Shown: one piece after another, positions 25,569 to 36,275 of the stretch
Numbering within the stretch: position 1 is the stretch's first letter
Layout: each line of letters begins with the position of its first letter
NCBI RefSeq assembly: GCF_019175385.1
Contig: NC_083344.1
Coordinates: forward strand, 60,636,782-60,700,781
Length of the DNA: 64,000 nucleotides
Reading direction: 5' to 3'
Origin: Lycium barbarum
Lineage: Eukaryota; Streptophyta; Magnoliopsida; Solanales; Solanaceae
Program-made: the position numbers and the translations under genes
Notes under the pieces: generated by a model
Database searches by the model: none
Seen by the model: only the letters and a program-made list of their open reading frames with translations
What the model was told of the DNA's origin: nothing

Positions 25569-26698
25569 TATACAACAAGAAAATAATTTTTAGAACAATA
25601 TTTCATGGGGGGAAAATTCCCCCATCTTGGCCGAAATGGCCATGGAATTTTCTCCTTGTTCTTTCTTTTCTTTCTCTCAAGTTTTCTTGAAACTTCTATG
25701 CTTTATGACTCATCCAAGGCTCTTATATTAATTAGCACATGGAAATTTAATTAAACTATGGGTTGGGCCTCACTTGGCCGGCCACCCCTTAAACATTGGG
25801 CCTAATATTTTTTTTTCAGTTTTTTTTTGGGCCAACTCGGTAGGTCACTAGTTGGGCCTAGCCCACTGACCTTTCAACCTTAAAACGTCCATATCTCCTT
25901 GTACCGATGTCACCTATAGGCCCATGACCTACCGTTGGAAATCTATTTCAATTATCTACAACTTTTATTTCTGGGCGTTTTCCAAAATTCCAAACTTATA
26001 ATGCCGATTTTGCCACTCCAAGTCAGGTCATCCGAAAACGTTTTCTTAAAAATATCCGTTTGGAGGGCTTCCACTTTGATTTGGCCCCAGGGCCCTTCAC
26101 GAGTTGTGTTTAACTTTACATATGCGATTTATATAACTTGTCACATGTCCCAAAAAAAATCTTGACGTGTGGGCCCCACCTCGACTTACAAATAATCCGA
26201 CGTTCGAAAATACAGGATATAACAGTTTCCCTATAAATAGGTTGGATTTTGTTATTTTCATTAGGAAAATATTATTATTATTATTGAGAGTTTCTCTATT
26301 TCACACCTTTGTGTGGCTACTTTGGATTTATCTTGCAACCTTATAAGAACGATTATTTTTAAGAGGTAAGATTAATCCGTATTTGATATCTTTGGTTCTT
26401 ATTCGTAAATTAAATAAGGTAATTAGTCTTATACTAATTATTGTCTCTAATTTCTTCGAAATAGGAGTCTAGATCACCTTTTGATATAAGTTCTTGAATT
26501 GACTCTATTAGTATCTTAATTAGTCTTAATCCGCTAATTTTGAATACTAAGACCAATTAGGGTTCTTATCACTTAATCTTGAAATTTGGGGATTTTATTC
26601 CTGAATTTCGCCTATCTTTATATTCTTGTCTTTAATCTTCATATTTTCACTTCCGCATTATAATCTTGTTTTGTTCAAGTAACCCGATTCTTATCAAG

Positions 26699-26710
26699 TG
26701 GTATCAGAGC
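26699..26710 (+). promoter_or_regulatory. Element F PBS (tRNA-iMet)
   Basis: TGGTATCAGAGC, a perfect match, three bases inside the end of the 5' LTR. Confidence 0.95.
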
Positions 26711-27152
26711 GGTGCTATCAAGGTTCCGTTCTTGATAATCTTGGGAGTTTCGTGAAAAAACGAAAATTCTCTTTTTCTTTTAGTAGCTTAAAATATTAAA
26801 GCTTTATGGCAAAAAAAAAAAATCTTGCAAATTAAGAAACTCCATAGTTGTTGTGTTTCTTGGTTTCCAACATTAAGAAGGAAAACCAATAAGAGAGGAA
26901 ATTTGAAGTTTTCTTTTTACATAAATTGGTCTTTTTTCTTGTTTCATCAATCCCAATTCATCTTGGAGTTGGTAAATTATTTTTCTTTCTAAATCTTACT
27001 TCTAAAAGGTTGTTACTAATAGGGTTTATATATAAATCCTAAAGGATCCAACCAAAGGTAGTAATTTGAGTGGAAAAAGGCAAGGGTAAGATCAATAGAG
27101 AGAGAAAAAGAGCCAAATTGAGAGATACTAGTTTCTTTGATATTTTCTTGAG

Positions 27153-27851
27153 ATGTCTCAAACAGGTAAGGAAATTGAAGCTGGAACTCAAAACGACACC
27201 AACTTAGCTAAAGTGTCCCGTATGATGACCACACGATTGGAGGATATGAATGTCAATGTAGCTGATTTAAGGAAGGAAAATATTTTTCATACAAGGTGTG
27301 GGATAAATGGTAGACTTTGCTCTATGATTATTGATAATGCAAGTGGTGCTAATGTGGTGAGTTCGTACGTGGTGGAGAAGTTGGAACTTACATGCATCAA
27401 GCACACTACTCCTTATAAGCGGCAATGGTTGAATGATTTTGGTGAACTTAAGGTGACAAAGCAATGCGTAATTTCTTTCGCTATTGGAAAGTATTCTGAT
27501 AATGTTCTTTGTGATGTAATTCCAATGCAAGATTGTCATATCATGCTTGGACGCCCATGGTTGTTTAATAGGAATGCAATTCATGACAGGGAGAAGAATA
27601 GAGTTTTTCTTGAGCTAAATAGAAGAAAACATATGCTTGCACCTTTACCTCCATCAGAAGTTTATGAAGATCAGAAACGTGTTAGGGAAGCAATGAAAAG
27701 TTTTGAGAGAGAAAAGAATGAGAGAAGTAAGGAAGTGCATGTTGACATCTCAAGAGAGGAAAAGGAGAGGTTGTGTTTAGTGAAGAGAATGAGATGTCAA
27801 GTGAGAAAAAAAGTGAGAATTAGAGTGACAAATAAAAAGAAAGTAGTTTGA
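27153..27851 (+). CDS. Element F ORF1: retropepsin-like protease domain protein, 232 aa
   Basis: The ATG at 27153 is the first Met after the leader. Residues 1-40 are hydrophilic and resemble a gag N-terminus without the gag core. Residues about 45-155 resemble the aspartic protease domain of plant Ty3/gypsy polyproteins. The active-site region is MIIDNASGANVV (Asp61), where family members usually have Asp followed by Gly or Ser, and the second conserved motif MLGRPWLF lies near 130. The tail (175-232) is highly charged (Lys/Arg/Glu). With gag core, RT and integrase all missing, this looks like an internal-deletion product. The atypical active site makes activity doubtful. Confidence 0.75.
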   Translation: MSQTGKEIEAGTQNDTNLAKVSRMMTTRLEDMNVNVADLRKENIFHTRCGINGRLCSMIIDNASGANVVSSYVVEKLELTCIKHTTPYKRQWLNDFGELKVTKQCVISFAIGKYSDNVLCDVIPMQDCHIMLGRPWLFNRNAIHDREKNRVFLELNRRKHMLAPLPPSEVYEDQKRVREAMKSFEREKNERSKEVHVDISREEKERLCLVKRMRCQVRKKVRIRVTNKKKVV

Positions 27852-28189
27852 GTGAGATTATTTCTTATTCTAACTCTAATACTCTTACTTCTACTTCTAG
27901 TTGTTTTGACTCTCTTGTAGGCACTCATGGGAAATTTTGCATTGTAGAACCATCATTGGATGAAATTAATCCTAAAGTGGTCGAAACTACACATCTCATA
28001 GGGCGAGTGCATGTTGATGAGAAGGATAAAGTTGTGAACCTAACACCAATGAACCTAACACCAATGAACAAGGAAAAACGAGGTGATATTATTTCTTTGC
28101 TGCATAAGACCAAATACGGTATGTATAATTGGTTTATTCACATTCTTGGAATTCCTAGAACACTAGAGGTCTTTCTAGAGGTAATGAAC
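27836..28189 (+). pseudogene. Element F ORF2, first part, split by M; product unrecognised
   Basis: This frame is open after the stop at 27833-27835 and overlaps the end of ORF1 in the -1 frame; the first usable codon listed by a bacterial-style start rule (27848) is TTG, not ATG. It reads SEIISYSNSN... onward without domain motifs I recognise. It is interrupted at 28189 by M. When M and one TSD copy are ignored, the frame continues at 36276 to a stop at 36480-36482, giving roughly 180 codons in total. Function unknown. Confidence 0.55.
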
Positions 28190-31136
28190 TGTCACGACCC
28201 AACCCCGTGGGCCGCGACTGGTACCCTAGCTGGGTACCCGTACATACCTACTTAACCGAATTTCGTATCATACAGATTTTTTTTTATTTCCAAACAGATG
28301 TTACAGAAGTAGGCCGATACAGATACGGCAAGCGCGCAAACATATATATACTTGAACATACAGAAATTTACAGATAAGCCGATAAGGCTAACATACGAAT
28401 AACGTCATACAATCGTACGTACCTACCTGAACAGATGTAACCCGTAACCCACACATCTATCTACAGGCCTCTAACATACATACAGAATCATATGACGGGA
28501 CAGGGCCCCGCCGTACCCAGAATTTCCATACATACAGAACATACAGATACCAGAAGATGTATATACCGAAGTACATGCTCCGAATCAAAAGGAGCTCTTC
28601 AAGATAGCAGAACCTGTGCCCTAGACTGGCGGCGTGTCACCGAGTACGTCTGTACCTGCGGGCATGTAACGCAGCCCCCGAAGAACCGGGGGTCAGTACA
28701 AAAATGTACCGAGTATGTAAAGCAGAAATATATGAAACAAAATTATGATCTGGACCGGAAGCGCAGAAATATACTAGACCGGCTCATAAGCCGGACAGAC
28801 AGGGTCATAGTCCCGACAGACGGACAGAATCATGGTCCAGACAGACAGAATCAGAATCCCTACGGATATACAGAATCGGAATCCATACGGACATACAGAA
28901 TCGGAATCCATACGGACATACAGAATCGGAATCCATACGGACATACAGAATCATAACCAGTCGGACAGACAATCCGGGCGGACAGACAGAGTCATAGCCA
29001 GTCGGACAGATAATCCGGACGGACAGACAGAATCATAACCTGTCGGACAGATAATCCGGACGGACAGACAGAATCATAACCAGTCGGACAGATAATCCAG
29101 ATGGACAGACAGAATCATAACCAGTCGGACAGATAATCCAGACGGACAGACAGTATCATAACCGGTCGTACAGATAATCCAGACGGACAGACAGAATCGT
29201 ATATAGGGTACAGGAACGTGGTCGCCACTCCTGCCATTGGCACCACAACACAACATATATCAGAAATTCTTCTCTGATCTCCGTCATACATCATAACATA
29301 ACCACGGTACCCGGGGGCGGACAGATAACACAGCACCCCGAGCCCGGACACATCATACTTCATAATATATCCTCGGTAACCGGGGACGGACATATACCAC
29401 AGTACCCCGAAACCGGACACATCACACTTTGAAATTCACATATGGGGCTCGGCGGCCTATCCGCACGATATACATACCGGCCCGGGATTCGGTGAAAGGA
29501 ATCATAGCACATGCACGAACTGATTAATGAAAAACCACATACGTACAGATCGTCGTACAGATTCAACGGAACAAAAATAGGCCAACTGGCAGATCGAATC
29601 AAAGTATTCAGATAGTTTTCAAACTACGCACCTACACGTCACTTGGGGAGGCACGACAGATCATAACCCGAACTAGATTTTCAGATATCAAAACCATATT
29701 GTGAGATTTATATAAAAATAGTCATATTATGTTCAAAATGATAGTTCAGATGTTGCCTGTGAAAAACGGACGGAAATGAGGCAATTTAGATCATTCACGA
29801 GATATCGGGGCTCCGTGGGCCCACCTCAGACCAACTCGAGGCAAGATACATAAATTACTGATAAAAGACCTTATGAGGTCATCCATAATCATTCGAAAGT
29901 ATTCCGGCTCCATTTAGGAAGGTTTCGTACAAAAGCATACTTTAAAGATATTTTATAAGGACATGGTTTCAATCTTACTGAAGGAATTGGAGTAGATTTC
30001 CATATCGAATTCCGAGGAACGGAGTCTTATTTAAGGCTCGCGGCCGAGCCTATTATGTTCAGAACATGCCTAAGAATGAAGGGAAAGACTTTACATACCT
30101 TAGCTGCGTCTTACGCTTGTCCAAATTCAATTCCCGTTTCGCTCAATATCTACAAATGGTCACATTTACCAATTGTCAATAGTAAGACTTTTAGCATTCT
30201 TTAATTCACTATTTGTCTACAGAAATTTGGGCAGCATCTCCCCTGCTTATATGCCTAGCCCGAATTTTTAATTCAGCAGTCAACAACACAACAACAATAC
30301 CAACATCAATAATATCCTTTTTCATATCAACATATTCCATAAAACAGCCCACACGCTGTTTTCCAACTTTTATAAGTAATTAACTCAGTATACAATTATT
30401 TAATCGCGTCTTCTTCGTAAATAAACTAGTATTAACACAAATAGGAAGAGATTCATACCTTTCTCCTTTTAATATTGTTGTATCTTCCCTTTTTCACCTT
30501 ATTTTTATGCCACAACACACCGCCATACGATTCTGCAGTGAAAATTATACGCTATCCGGACTGAAATTGGGAAATTATACCTGGTTTGGGATAAAATTTG
30601 GTGGTGGAAAGTTGGAGAGTTTTCTGGAATTTTTGGGGAGTTTTTTCGTGGTTTTGGATGAAAATGAGGGGGTCTCCCCCTCTTTATAACCGTTTTGGAA
30701 GCTGCCAGAAGCAGCTGGAAAATTGCTCATCGCGTTCGCGCTGCCTTCTGGCGCAATCGCGCAGAGTTAAATTTTCTGACTGGATGTTCGTTCAGTAAAA
30801 TGGTCATAACTTTTGATCCCAATATCGTATGAGGGCCCACGACCTATGGATGGAAAGATAATTCAATTATCTACAACTTTTATTTCTGGGCGTTTTCCCA
30901 AATTCCAAACTTATAACCGTTTTTATCCCTGGAAGTCAGATCATCCGAAAATGCTTCCTTAAATTATCCTTTTGGAGGGCTTCCACTTTGATTTGGCCCA
31001 AGGGTCCTTCTTGAGTTGTGTTTAACTTCACATATGTGATTCATATAATTTGTCGCATGTCCCAAAAAAAATCTTGACATGTGGGCCCCATCTCAGCTTA
31101 CAAATAATTCGACGTTCGAAAATGCAGGATATAACA
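28190..31136 (-). repeat. Element M 3' LTR (2947 bp)
   Basis: Plus-strand ends TGTCACGACCC...GGATATAACA. It contains four 25-bp units (28846-28945), six 41-bp units (28946-29191) and the R-type stem CCCCCG/CGGGGG (28675-28692). No gene. Confidence 0.95.
28846..29191 (-). repeat. Adjacent 25-bp (x4) and 41-bp (x6) tandem arrays in M 3' LTR
   Basis: 25-bp units start at 28846, 28871, 28896 and 28921; 41-bp units start at 28946 and every 41 bp to 29151. All units start CAGA[A/G]TC. The longer unit looks like the shorter one with an extra 16 bp containing another GGACAGA half. The same arrays occur at 33980-34325 in the other LTR. Confidence 0.92.
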
Positions 31137-31173
31137 TTCTCCCCCCCTTTTGAACATTCGTCCTCGAATGTTC
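31137..31173 (-). promoter_or_regulatory. Element M PPT and upstream inverted repeat
   Basis: On the minus strand, an inverted repeat with perfect 9-bp arms GAACATTCG and CGAATGTTC around AGGA (31152-31173) precedes a purine run with eight consecutive G (31137-31150), adjacent to the LTR. Confidence 0.9.
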
Positions 31174-31321
31174 GATTGACCTTAGGGGGTCTCGTGACAC
31201 TTCGGGGAGGTTCCTTTCTTTCCTTCAAAATTCCTTTCAACGTTACGATTGCCATCAACATCTTTCACCTCTTGTCACACTTCTCGGTTCCTTACAACGT
31301 TATCATAATTTCACGTTACAT

Positions 31322-31690
31322 CAAACAGGTTCATAACTAGAGCCAGACGCACAAAAGCATATCGGACAGATCCATAATCAGAGACAGATGTACTGCACTA
31401 TGTCGGACAGATTCGTAGTCGGAGTCAGACGTATAGAATTATATCAGACAGATCCACGATCAGAGTTAGACGTACAGAGATGTACCAGACAGATTCGTAT
31501 CCAGAGTCAGACATACAGAGGCGTGTCAGACATATTCGTAATCAGAGTCAATCGTACAGAGGTATGTCAGACAGAAACGTATTCAGAATCAGACGTGCAA
31601 AGATTTATCAGACGGAAACATAATCGAGTTCAGAAGTACAGAGACGTAATAGGCAGAGCCTTATCAAAATCGGAAGTGCAGAAGTATAAC
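31322..31690 (-). repeat. 41-bp tandem array, nine units, M interior
   Basis: Units start at 31322 and every 41 bp (31363, 31404, 31445, 31486, 31527, 31568, 31609, 31650), most with CAGACAGA or CGGACAGA at the start. The homologous array in L is at about 56016-56432 on the other strand. Confidence 0.9.
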
Positions 31691-32311
31691 AGATAGAATC
31701 TGAATTAGAATCGGATCACTCTTATTAAGGATCCAGTAATTATGAAAATTTCCCTTATTTGTAAACTTGTTCGCCAAGTTGTCATACAAATCGTCTTGCG
31801 TGTCGCTTATCGACTCTTTCAGAGATTCCGCTTATTCGCACTTCTTATCTTTCATCTTTCCTACCATCCATACTCATTTTCTTTTTCAGACATCGTCATA
31901 CCAGACTGAGTTATAATGGGATAGGGGTTTTTCTAGTCCTTGACAACATTTGTGTCCTCACCCCCGCTTCGTTTCATGTATTCGGTTTAGTAAAACCTTT
32001 CATCTATCACAACGTTAGTTGCCGGGACTCGGCTCTTGACCCATATGGGCACCAAATGAAAATCATACACATACCCATACACACACACATATATATTTTC
32101 TAGTATCTTAGTGGCGAACACCTCCGACCGTTATTCAAATTCGCTCAATTTCCGAGCGGTATTGCGCTTTTTATTTACGCCCATTTGGTCTGCATTGGTC
32201 TGTGCGGCTTCTGCAAGGGCACTAGTTACTCCACACATTCTCTTTTCCTTTAGGTTATCCCAAATTTCCATTTATATCTTTCATACTTTCACTTGTGAAA
32301 AATTTTGCATT

Positions 32312-32375
32312 ACTTCCCAGGGGGTCACCCATCCTAGAATTGCTCTGGCTTGAGCACGCTTAACCCCGAAACTTT
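32312..32375 (-). other. 5S rRNA-derived block in M interior
   Basis: On the minus strand the block reads GTTAAGCGTGCT (box A region), then, after a gap of the same length as in 5S, GGATGGGTGACC followed by CCTGGGAAGT (box C region). The standard plant 5S rRNA has GTTAAGCGTGCT, GGATGGGTGACC and CCTGGGAAGT in the same order and spacing; the intermediate bases are diverged. The 5' third of 5S is not recognisable. The homologous block is in L at 55605-55668, same sense relative to the element. It is a derived fragment, not a 5S gene. Confidence 0.8.
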
Positions 32376-32754
32376 CACGCATTTTGACGTATTAGGGCTG
32401 ATATAATTTCGGCGATTGCCCCTCACGACCTTTGTCACATAATTTTAGGGCAGATCGGGGTCTTAGCAAATTTTCAGAAAATTCTCGTTGCGGGTCCCAC
32501 CCCGGGCGAAGTCATACAATTACCATGTTGCCTTTCTGAATCTCCGATATTCACTTTCATACACATATACATACAATTACAGACAGGCCACAGATTTAAG
32601 TCTTCGTCCCACGAATTCCGTCTCCAAATGGCCGGTGGAATCTGATAAAATGTTACCATAAGGTGTTCTCCAGCCACCGACAGAAGAAAACTAAATTCCG
32701 ACAAGTATCGCGGGACCTTTTAGCACTTAATTTATATATTTACTTTCATATTTC

Positions 32755-32850
32755 TGGAAAAATTTGGGCAGAGGTTCCTCTGTATTTCTTACTATCCGAA
32801 ACCTGTACACAAGAAATACCAACCATGCCTCACGGGGCCAACACATATAC
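32755..32850 (-). other. Conserved non-coding block in M interior
   Basis: On the minus strand it includes GTGAGGCATGGTTGGTATTT and an AATACAGAGGAACCTCTGCC segment, the same block as in A, B, I and J. No coding frame. Confidence 0.6.
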
Positions 32851-33229
32851 GCATATATATACATCATATCATGTTGTCTCGTAGCCACACGGGGCTAACA
32901 ATTACAGATAAAATTATACAGATATCGAGGCTTACCTCACATGCCCAACTCAAACAACATCGGAGGCTTCTTCCTGTTCACTTTTCTGTTCAATCTTCAA
33001 CTTTATATTTCTACCACACTTCAAACAACTTCTCCGACACACAGCTTTCATGTTATTGCTTACCTGAGTACTGTGCGGCCTCCAATATCATCAGCCATTG
33101 CCTTCTGTCGATGCCGTCCTTTGGCTGAAATTAAAAGTTAGTCGAAAGGAATTCATATCCTACAGCTGGCTCTATCGCATGATCTAAGATTCAAAGAAGG
33201 GTAACATCCTAGATGCCCTGTAGCTTCCT

Positions 33230-33263
33230 GTTTATAGATGTGGTGCACAACACATCGATAAAC
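33230..33263 (-). ncRNA. Leader hairpin of M with GTGCAC loop (candidate dimer-initiation signal)
   Basis: On the minus strand: arms GTTTAT/ATAAAC and GATGTG/CACATC around the loop TTGTGCAC, with C and T opposed between the stems. It is identical to the L copy although the elements lie in different hosts and M has no gag. Confidence 0.7.
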
Positions 33264-33307
33264 AAGACTCTACTAGACACGACCTGTAGACATTCCGAGG
33301 ACTAACC

Positions 33308-33319
33308 ACTCTGATACCA
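33308..33319 (-). promoter_or_regulatory. Element M PBS (tRNA-iMet, one mismatch)
   Basis: The minus strand reads TGGTATCAGAGT; the final base differs from the perfect site in F, L and B. It lies four bases inside the 5' LTR end at 33324. Confidence 0.9.
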
Positions 33320-33323
33320 CTTC

Positions 33324-36270
33324 TGTCACGACCCAACCCCGTGGGCCGCGACTGGTACCCTAGCTGGGTACCCGTACATACCTACTTAACCGAATTTCGT
33401 ATCATACAGATTTTTTTTTCTTTCCAAACAGATGTTACAGAAGTAGGCTGATACAGATACGGCACGCGCGCAAACATATATATACTTAAACATACAGAAA
33501 TTTACAGATAAGCCGATAAGGCTAACATACGAATAACGTCATACAATCGTACGTACCTACCTGAACAGATGTAACCCGTAACCCACACATCTATCTACAG
33601 GCCTCTAACATACATACAGAATCATATGACGGGACAGGGCCCCGCCGTACCCAGAATTTCCATACATACAGAACATACAGATACCAGAAGATGTATATAC
33701 CGAAGTACATGCTCCGAATCAAAAGGAGCTCTTCAAGATAGCAGAACCTGTGCCCTAGACTGGCGGCGTGTCACCGAGTACGTCTGTACCTGCGGGCATG
33801 TAACGCAGCCCCCGAAGAACCGGGGGTCAGTACAAAAATGTACCGAGTATGTAAAGCAGAAATATATGAAACAAAATTATGATCTGGACCGGAAGCGCAG
33901 AAATATACTAGACCGGCTCATAAGCCGGACAAACAGGGTCATAGTCCCGACAGACGGACAGAATCATGGTCCAGACAGACAGAATCAGAATCCCTACGGA
34001 TATACAGAATCGGAATCCATACGGACATACAGAATCGGAATCCATACGGACATACAGAATCGGAATCCATACGGACATACAGAATCATAACCAGTCGGAC
34101 AGACAATTCGGGCGGACAGACAGAGTCATAGCCAGTCGGACAGATAATCCGGACGGACAGACAGAATCATAACCAGTCGGACAGATAATCTGGACGGACA
34201 GACAGAATCATAACCAGTCGGACAGATAATCCAGATGGACAGACAGAATCATAACCAGTCGGACAGATAATCCAGACGGACAGACAGTATCATAACCGGT
34301 CGGACAGATAATCCAGACGGACAGACAGAATCGTATATAGGGTACAGGAACGTGGTTGCCACTCCTACCATTGGCACCACAACACAACATATATCAGAAA
34401 TTCTTCTCCGATCTCCGTCATACATCATAACATAACCACGGTACCCGGGGGCGGACAGATAACACAGCACCCCGAGCCCGGACACATCATACTTCATAAT
34501 ATATCCTCGGTAACCGGGGACGGACATATACCACAGTACCCCGAAACCGGACACATCATACTTTGAAATTCACATATGGGGCTCGGCGGCCCATCCGCAC
34601 GATATACATACCGGCCCGGGATCCGGTGAAAGGAATCATAGCACTTGCACGAACTGATTAATGAACAACCACATACGTACAGATCGTCGTACAGATTCAA
34701 CGGAACAAAAATAGGCCAACTGGCAGATCGAATCAAAGTATTCAGATAGTTTTCAAACTACGCACCTACACGTCACTTGGGGAGGCACGACAGATCATAA
34801 CCCGAACTAGATTTTCAGATATCAAAACCATATTGTGAGATTTATATAAAAACAGTCATATTATGTTCAAAATGATAGTTCAGATGTTGCCTGTGAAAAA
34901 CGGACGGAAATGAGGCAATTTAGATCATTCACGGGATATCGGGGCTCCGTGGGCCCACCTCGGACCAACTCGAGGCAAGATACATAAATTACTGATAAAA
35001 GACCTTATGAGGTCATCCATAATCATTCGAAAGTATTCTGGCTCCATTTAGGAAGGTTTCGTACAAAAGCATACTTTAAAGATATTTTATAAGGACATGG
35101 TTTCAATCTTACTGAAGGAATTGGAGTAGATTTCCATATCGAATTCCGAGGAATGGAGTCGTATTTAAGGCTCGCGGCCGAGCCTATTATGTTCAGAACA
35201 TGCCTAAGAATGAAGGGAAAGACTTTACATACCTTAGCTGCGTCTTACGCTTGTCCAAATTCAATTCCCGTTTCGCTCAAAATCTACAAATGGTCACATT
35301 TACCAATTGTCAATAGTAAGACTTTTAGCATTCTTTAATTCACTATTTGTCTACAGAAATTTGGGCAGCATCTCCCCTGCTTATATGCCTAGCCCGAATT
35401 TTTGATTCAGCAGTCAACAACACAACAACAATACCAACATCAATAATATCCTTTTTCATATCAACATATTCCATAAAACAGCCCACACGCTGTTTTCCAA
35501 CTTTTATAAGTAATTAACTCAGTATACAATTATTTAATCGCGTCTTCTTCGTAAATAAACTAGTATTAACACAAATAGGAAGAGATTCATACCTTTCTCC
35601 TTTTAATATTGTTGTATCTTCCCTTTTTCACCTTATTTTTATGCCACAACACACCGCCATACGATTCTGCAGTGAAAATTATACGCTATCCGGACTGAAA
35701 TTGGGAAATTATACCTGGTTTGGGATAAAATTTGGTGGTGGAAAGTTGGAGAGTTTTCTGGAATTTTTGGGGAGTTTTTTCGTGGTTTTGGATGAAAATG
35801 AGGGGGTCTCCCCCTCTTTATAACCGTTTTGGAAACTGCCAGAAGCAGCTGGAAAATTGCTCATCGCGTTCGCGCTGCCTTCTGGCGCGATCGCGCAGAG
35901 TTAAATTTTCTGACTGGATGTTCGTTCAGTAAAATGGTCATAACTTTTGATCCCAATATCGTATGAGGGCCCACGACCTATGGATGGAAAGATAATTCAA
36001 TTATCTACAACTTTTATTTCTGGGCGTTTTCCCAAATTCCAAACTTATAACCGTTTTTATCCCTGGAAGTCAGATCATCCGAAAATGCTTCCTTAAATTG
36101 TCCTTTTGGAGGGCTTCCACTTTGATTTGGCCCAAGGGTCCTTCTTGAGTTGTGTTTAACTTCACATATGTGATTCATGTAATTTGTCACATGTCCCAAA
36201 AAAAATCTTGACGTGTGGGCCCCACCTCAGCTTACAAATAATTCGACGTTCGAAAATGCAGGATATAACA
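33324..36270 (-). repeat. Element M 5' LTR (2947 bp)
   Basis: Same length as the 3' LTR and nearly identical to it; contains the tandem arrays at 33980-34325. It ends on the plus strand in GATATAACA at 36270, followed by the TSD. Confidence 0.95.
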
Positions 36271-36275
36271 TGAAC

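Larger units (their letters stand above)
19809..26224 (-). mobile_element. Solo LTR G (about 3.3 kb after removing H)
   Basis: TSD gtttc at 19804-19808 and 26225-26229. Plus-strand ends are TGTCACGACCC...GGATATAACA, i.e. a minus-strand LTR beginning TGTTATATCC. No PBS, PPT or interior is present, so it is a recombined solo LTR. It contains an eight-unit 25-bp array (20435-20634), the R-type CCCCC/GGGGG stem (about 20290-20306), and insertion H. Confidence 0.95.
19333..26696 (+). repeat. Element F 5' LTR, interrupted by G
   Basis: The pieces 19333-19808 and 26230-26696 rejoin to about 943 bp, collinear with the 3' LTR 37241-38182. The LTR ends CTTATCA at 26696, directly before the PBS. Confidence 0.94.
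28190..36270 (-). mobile_element. Element M: young LARD with 5S-like block, 8081 bp
   Basis: Perfect TSD tgaac (28185-28189 and 36271-36275). Minus-strand order: 5' LTR (36270-33324), PBS (33319-33308), interior (33323-31137), PPT (31150-31137), 3' LTR (31136-28190). Both LTRs are 2947 bp and differ at only a small number of sites by eye, so insertion is recent. The 2.19 kb interior has no Gag or Pol motif. It contains the conserved leader hairpin, a 5S rRNA-derived block and a 41-bp tandem array. Homology of the interior with L's suggests M descends from an L-like element that lost gag. Confidence 0.95.

Noticed and set aside
27830..27851. Programmed -1 frameshift joining F ORF1 and ORF2
   Set aside because: The A-rich overlap lacks a proper X XXY YYZ heptamer in the ORF1 frame, and F is a deletion derivative, so chance overlap is more likely.
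28492..28956. 154-codon frame repeated at 33626-34090
   Set aside because: Both copies are the antisense strand of M's two LTRs; the repeated peptide is the translated 25-bp array. Duplication reflects LTR identity, not a gene pair.
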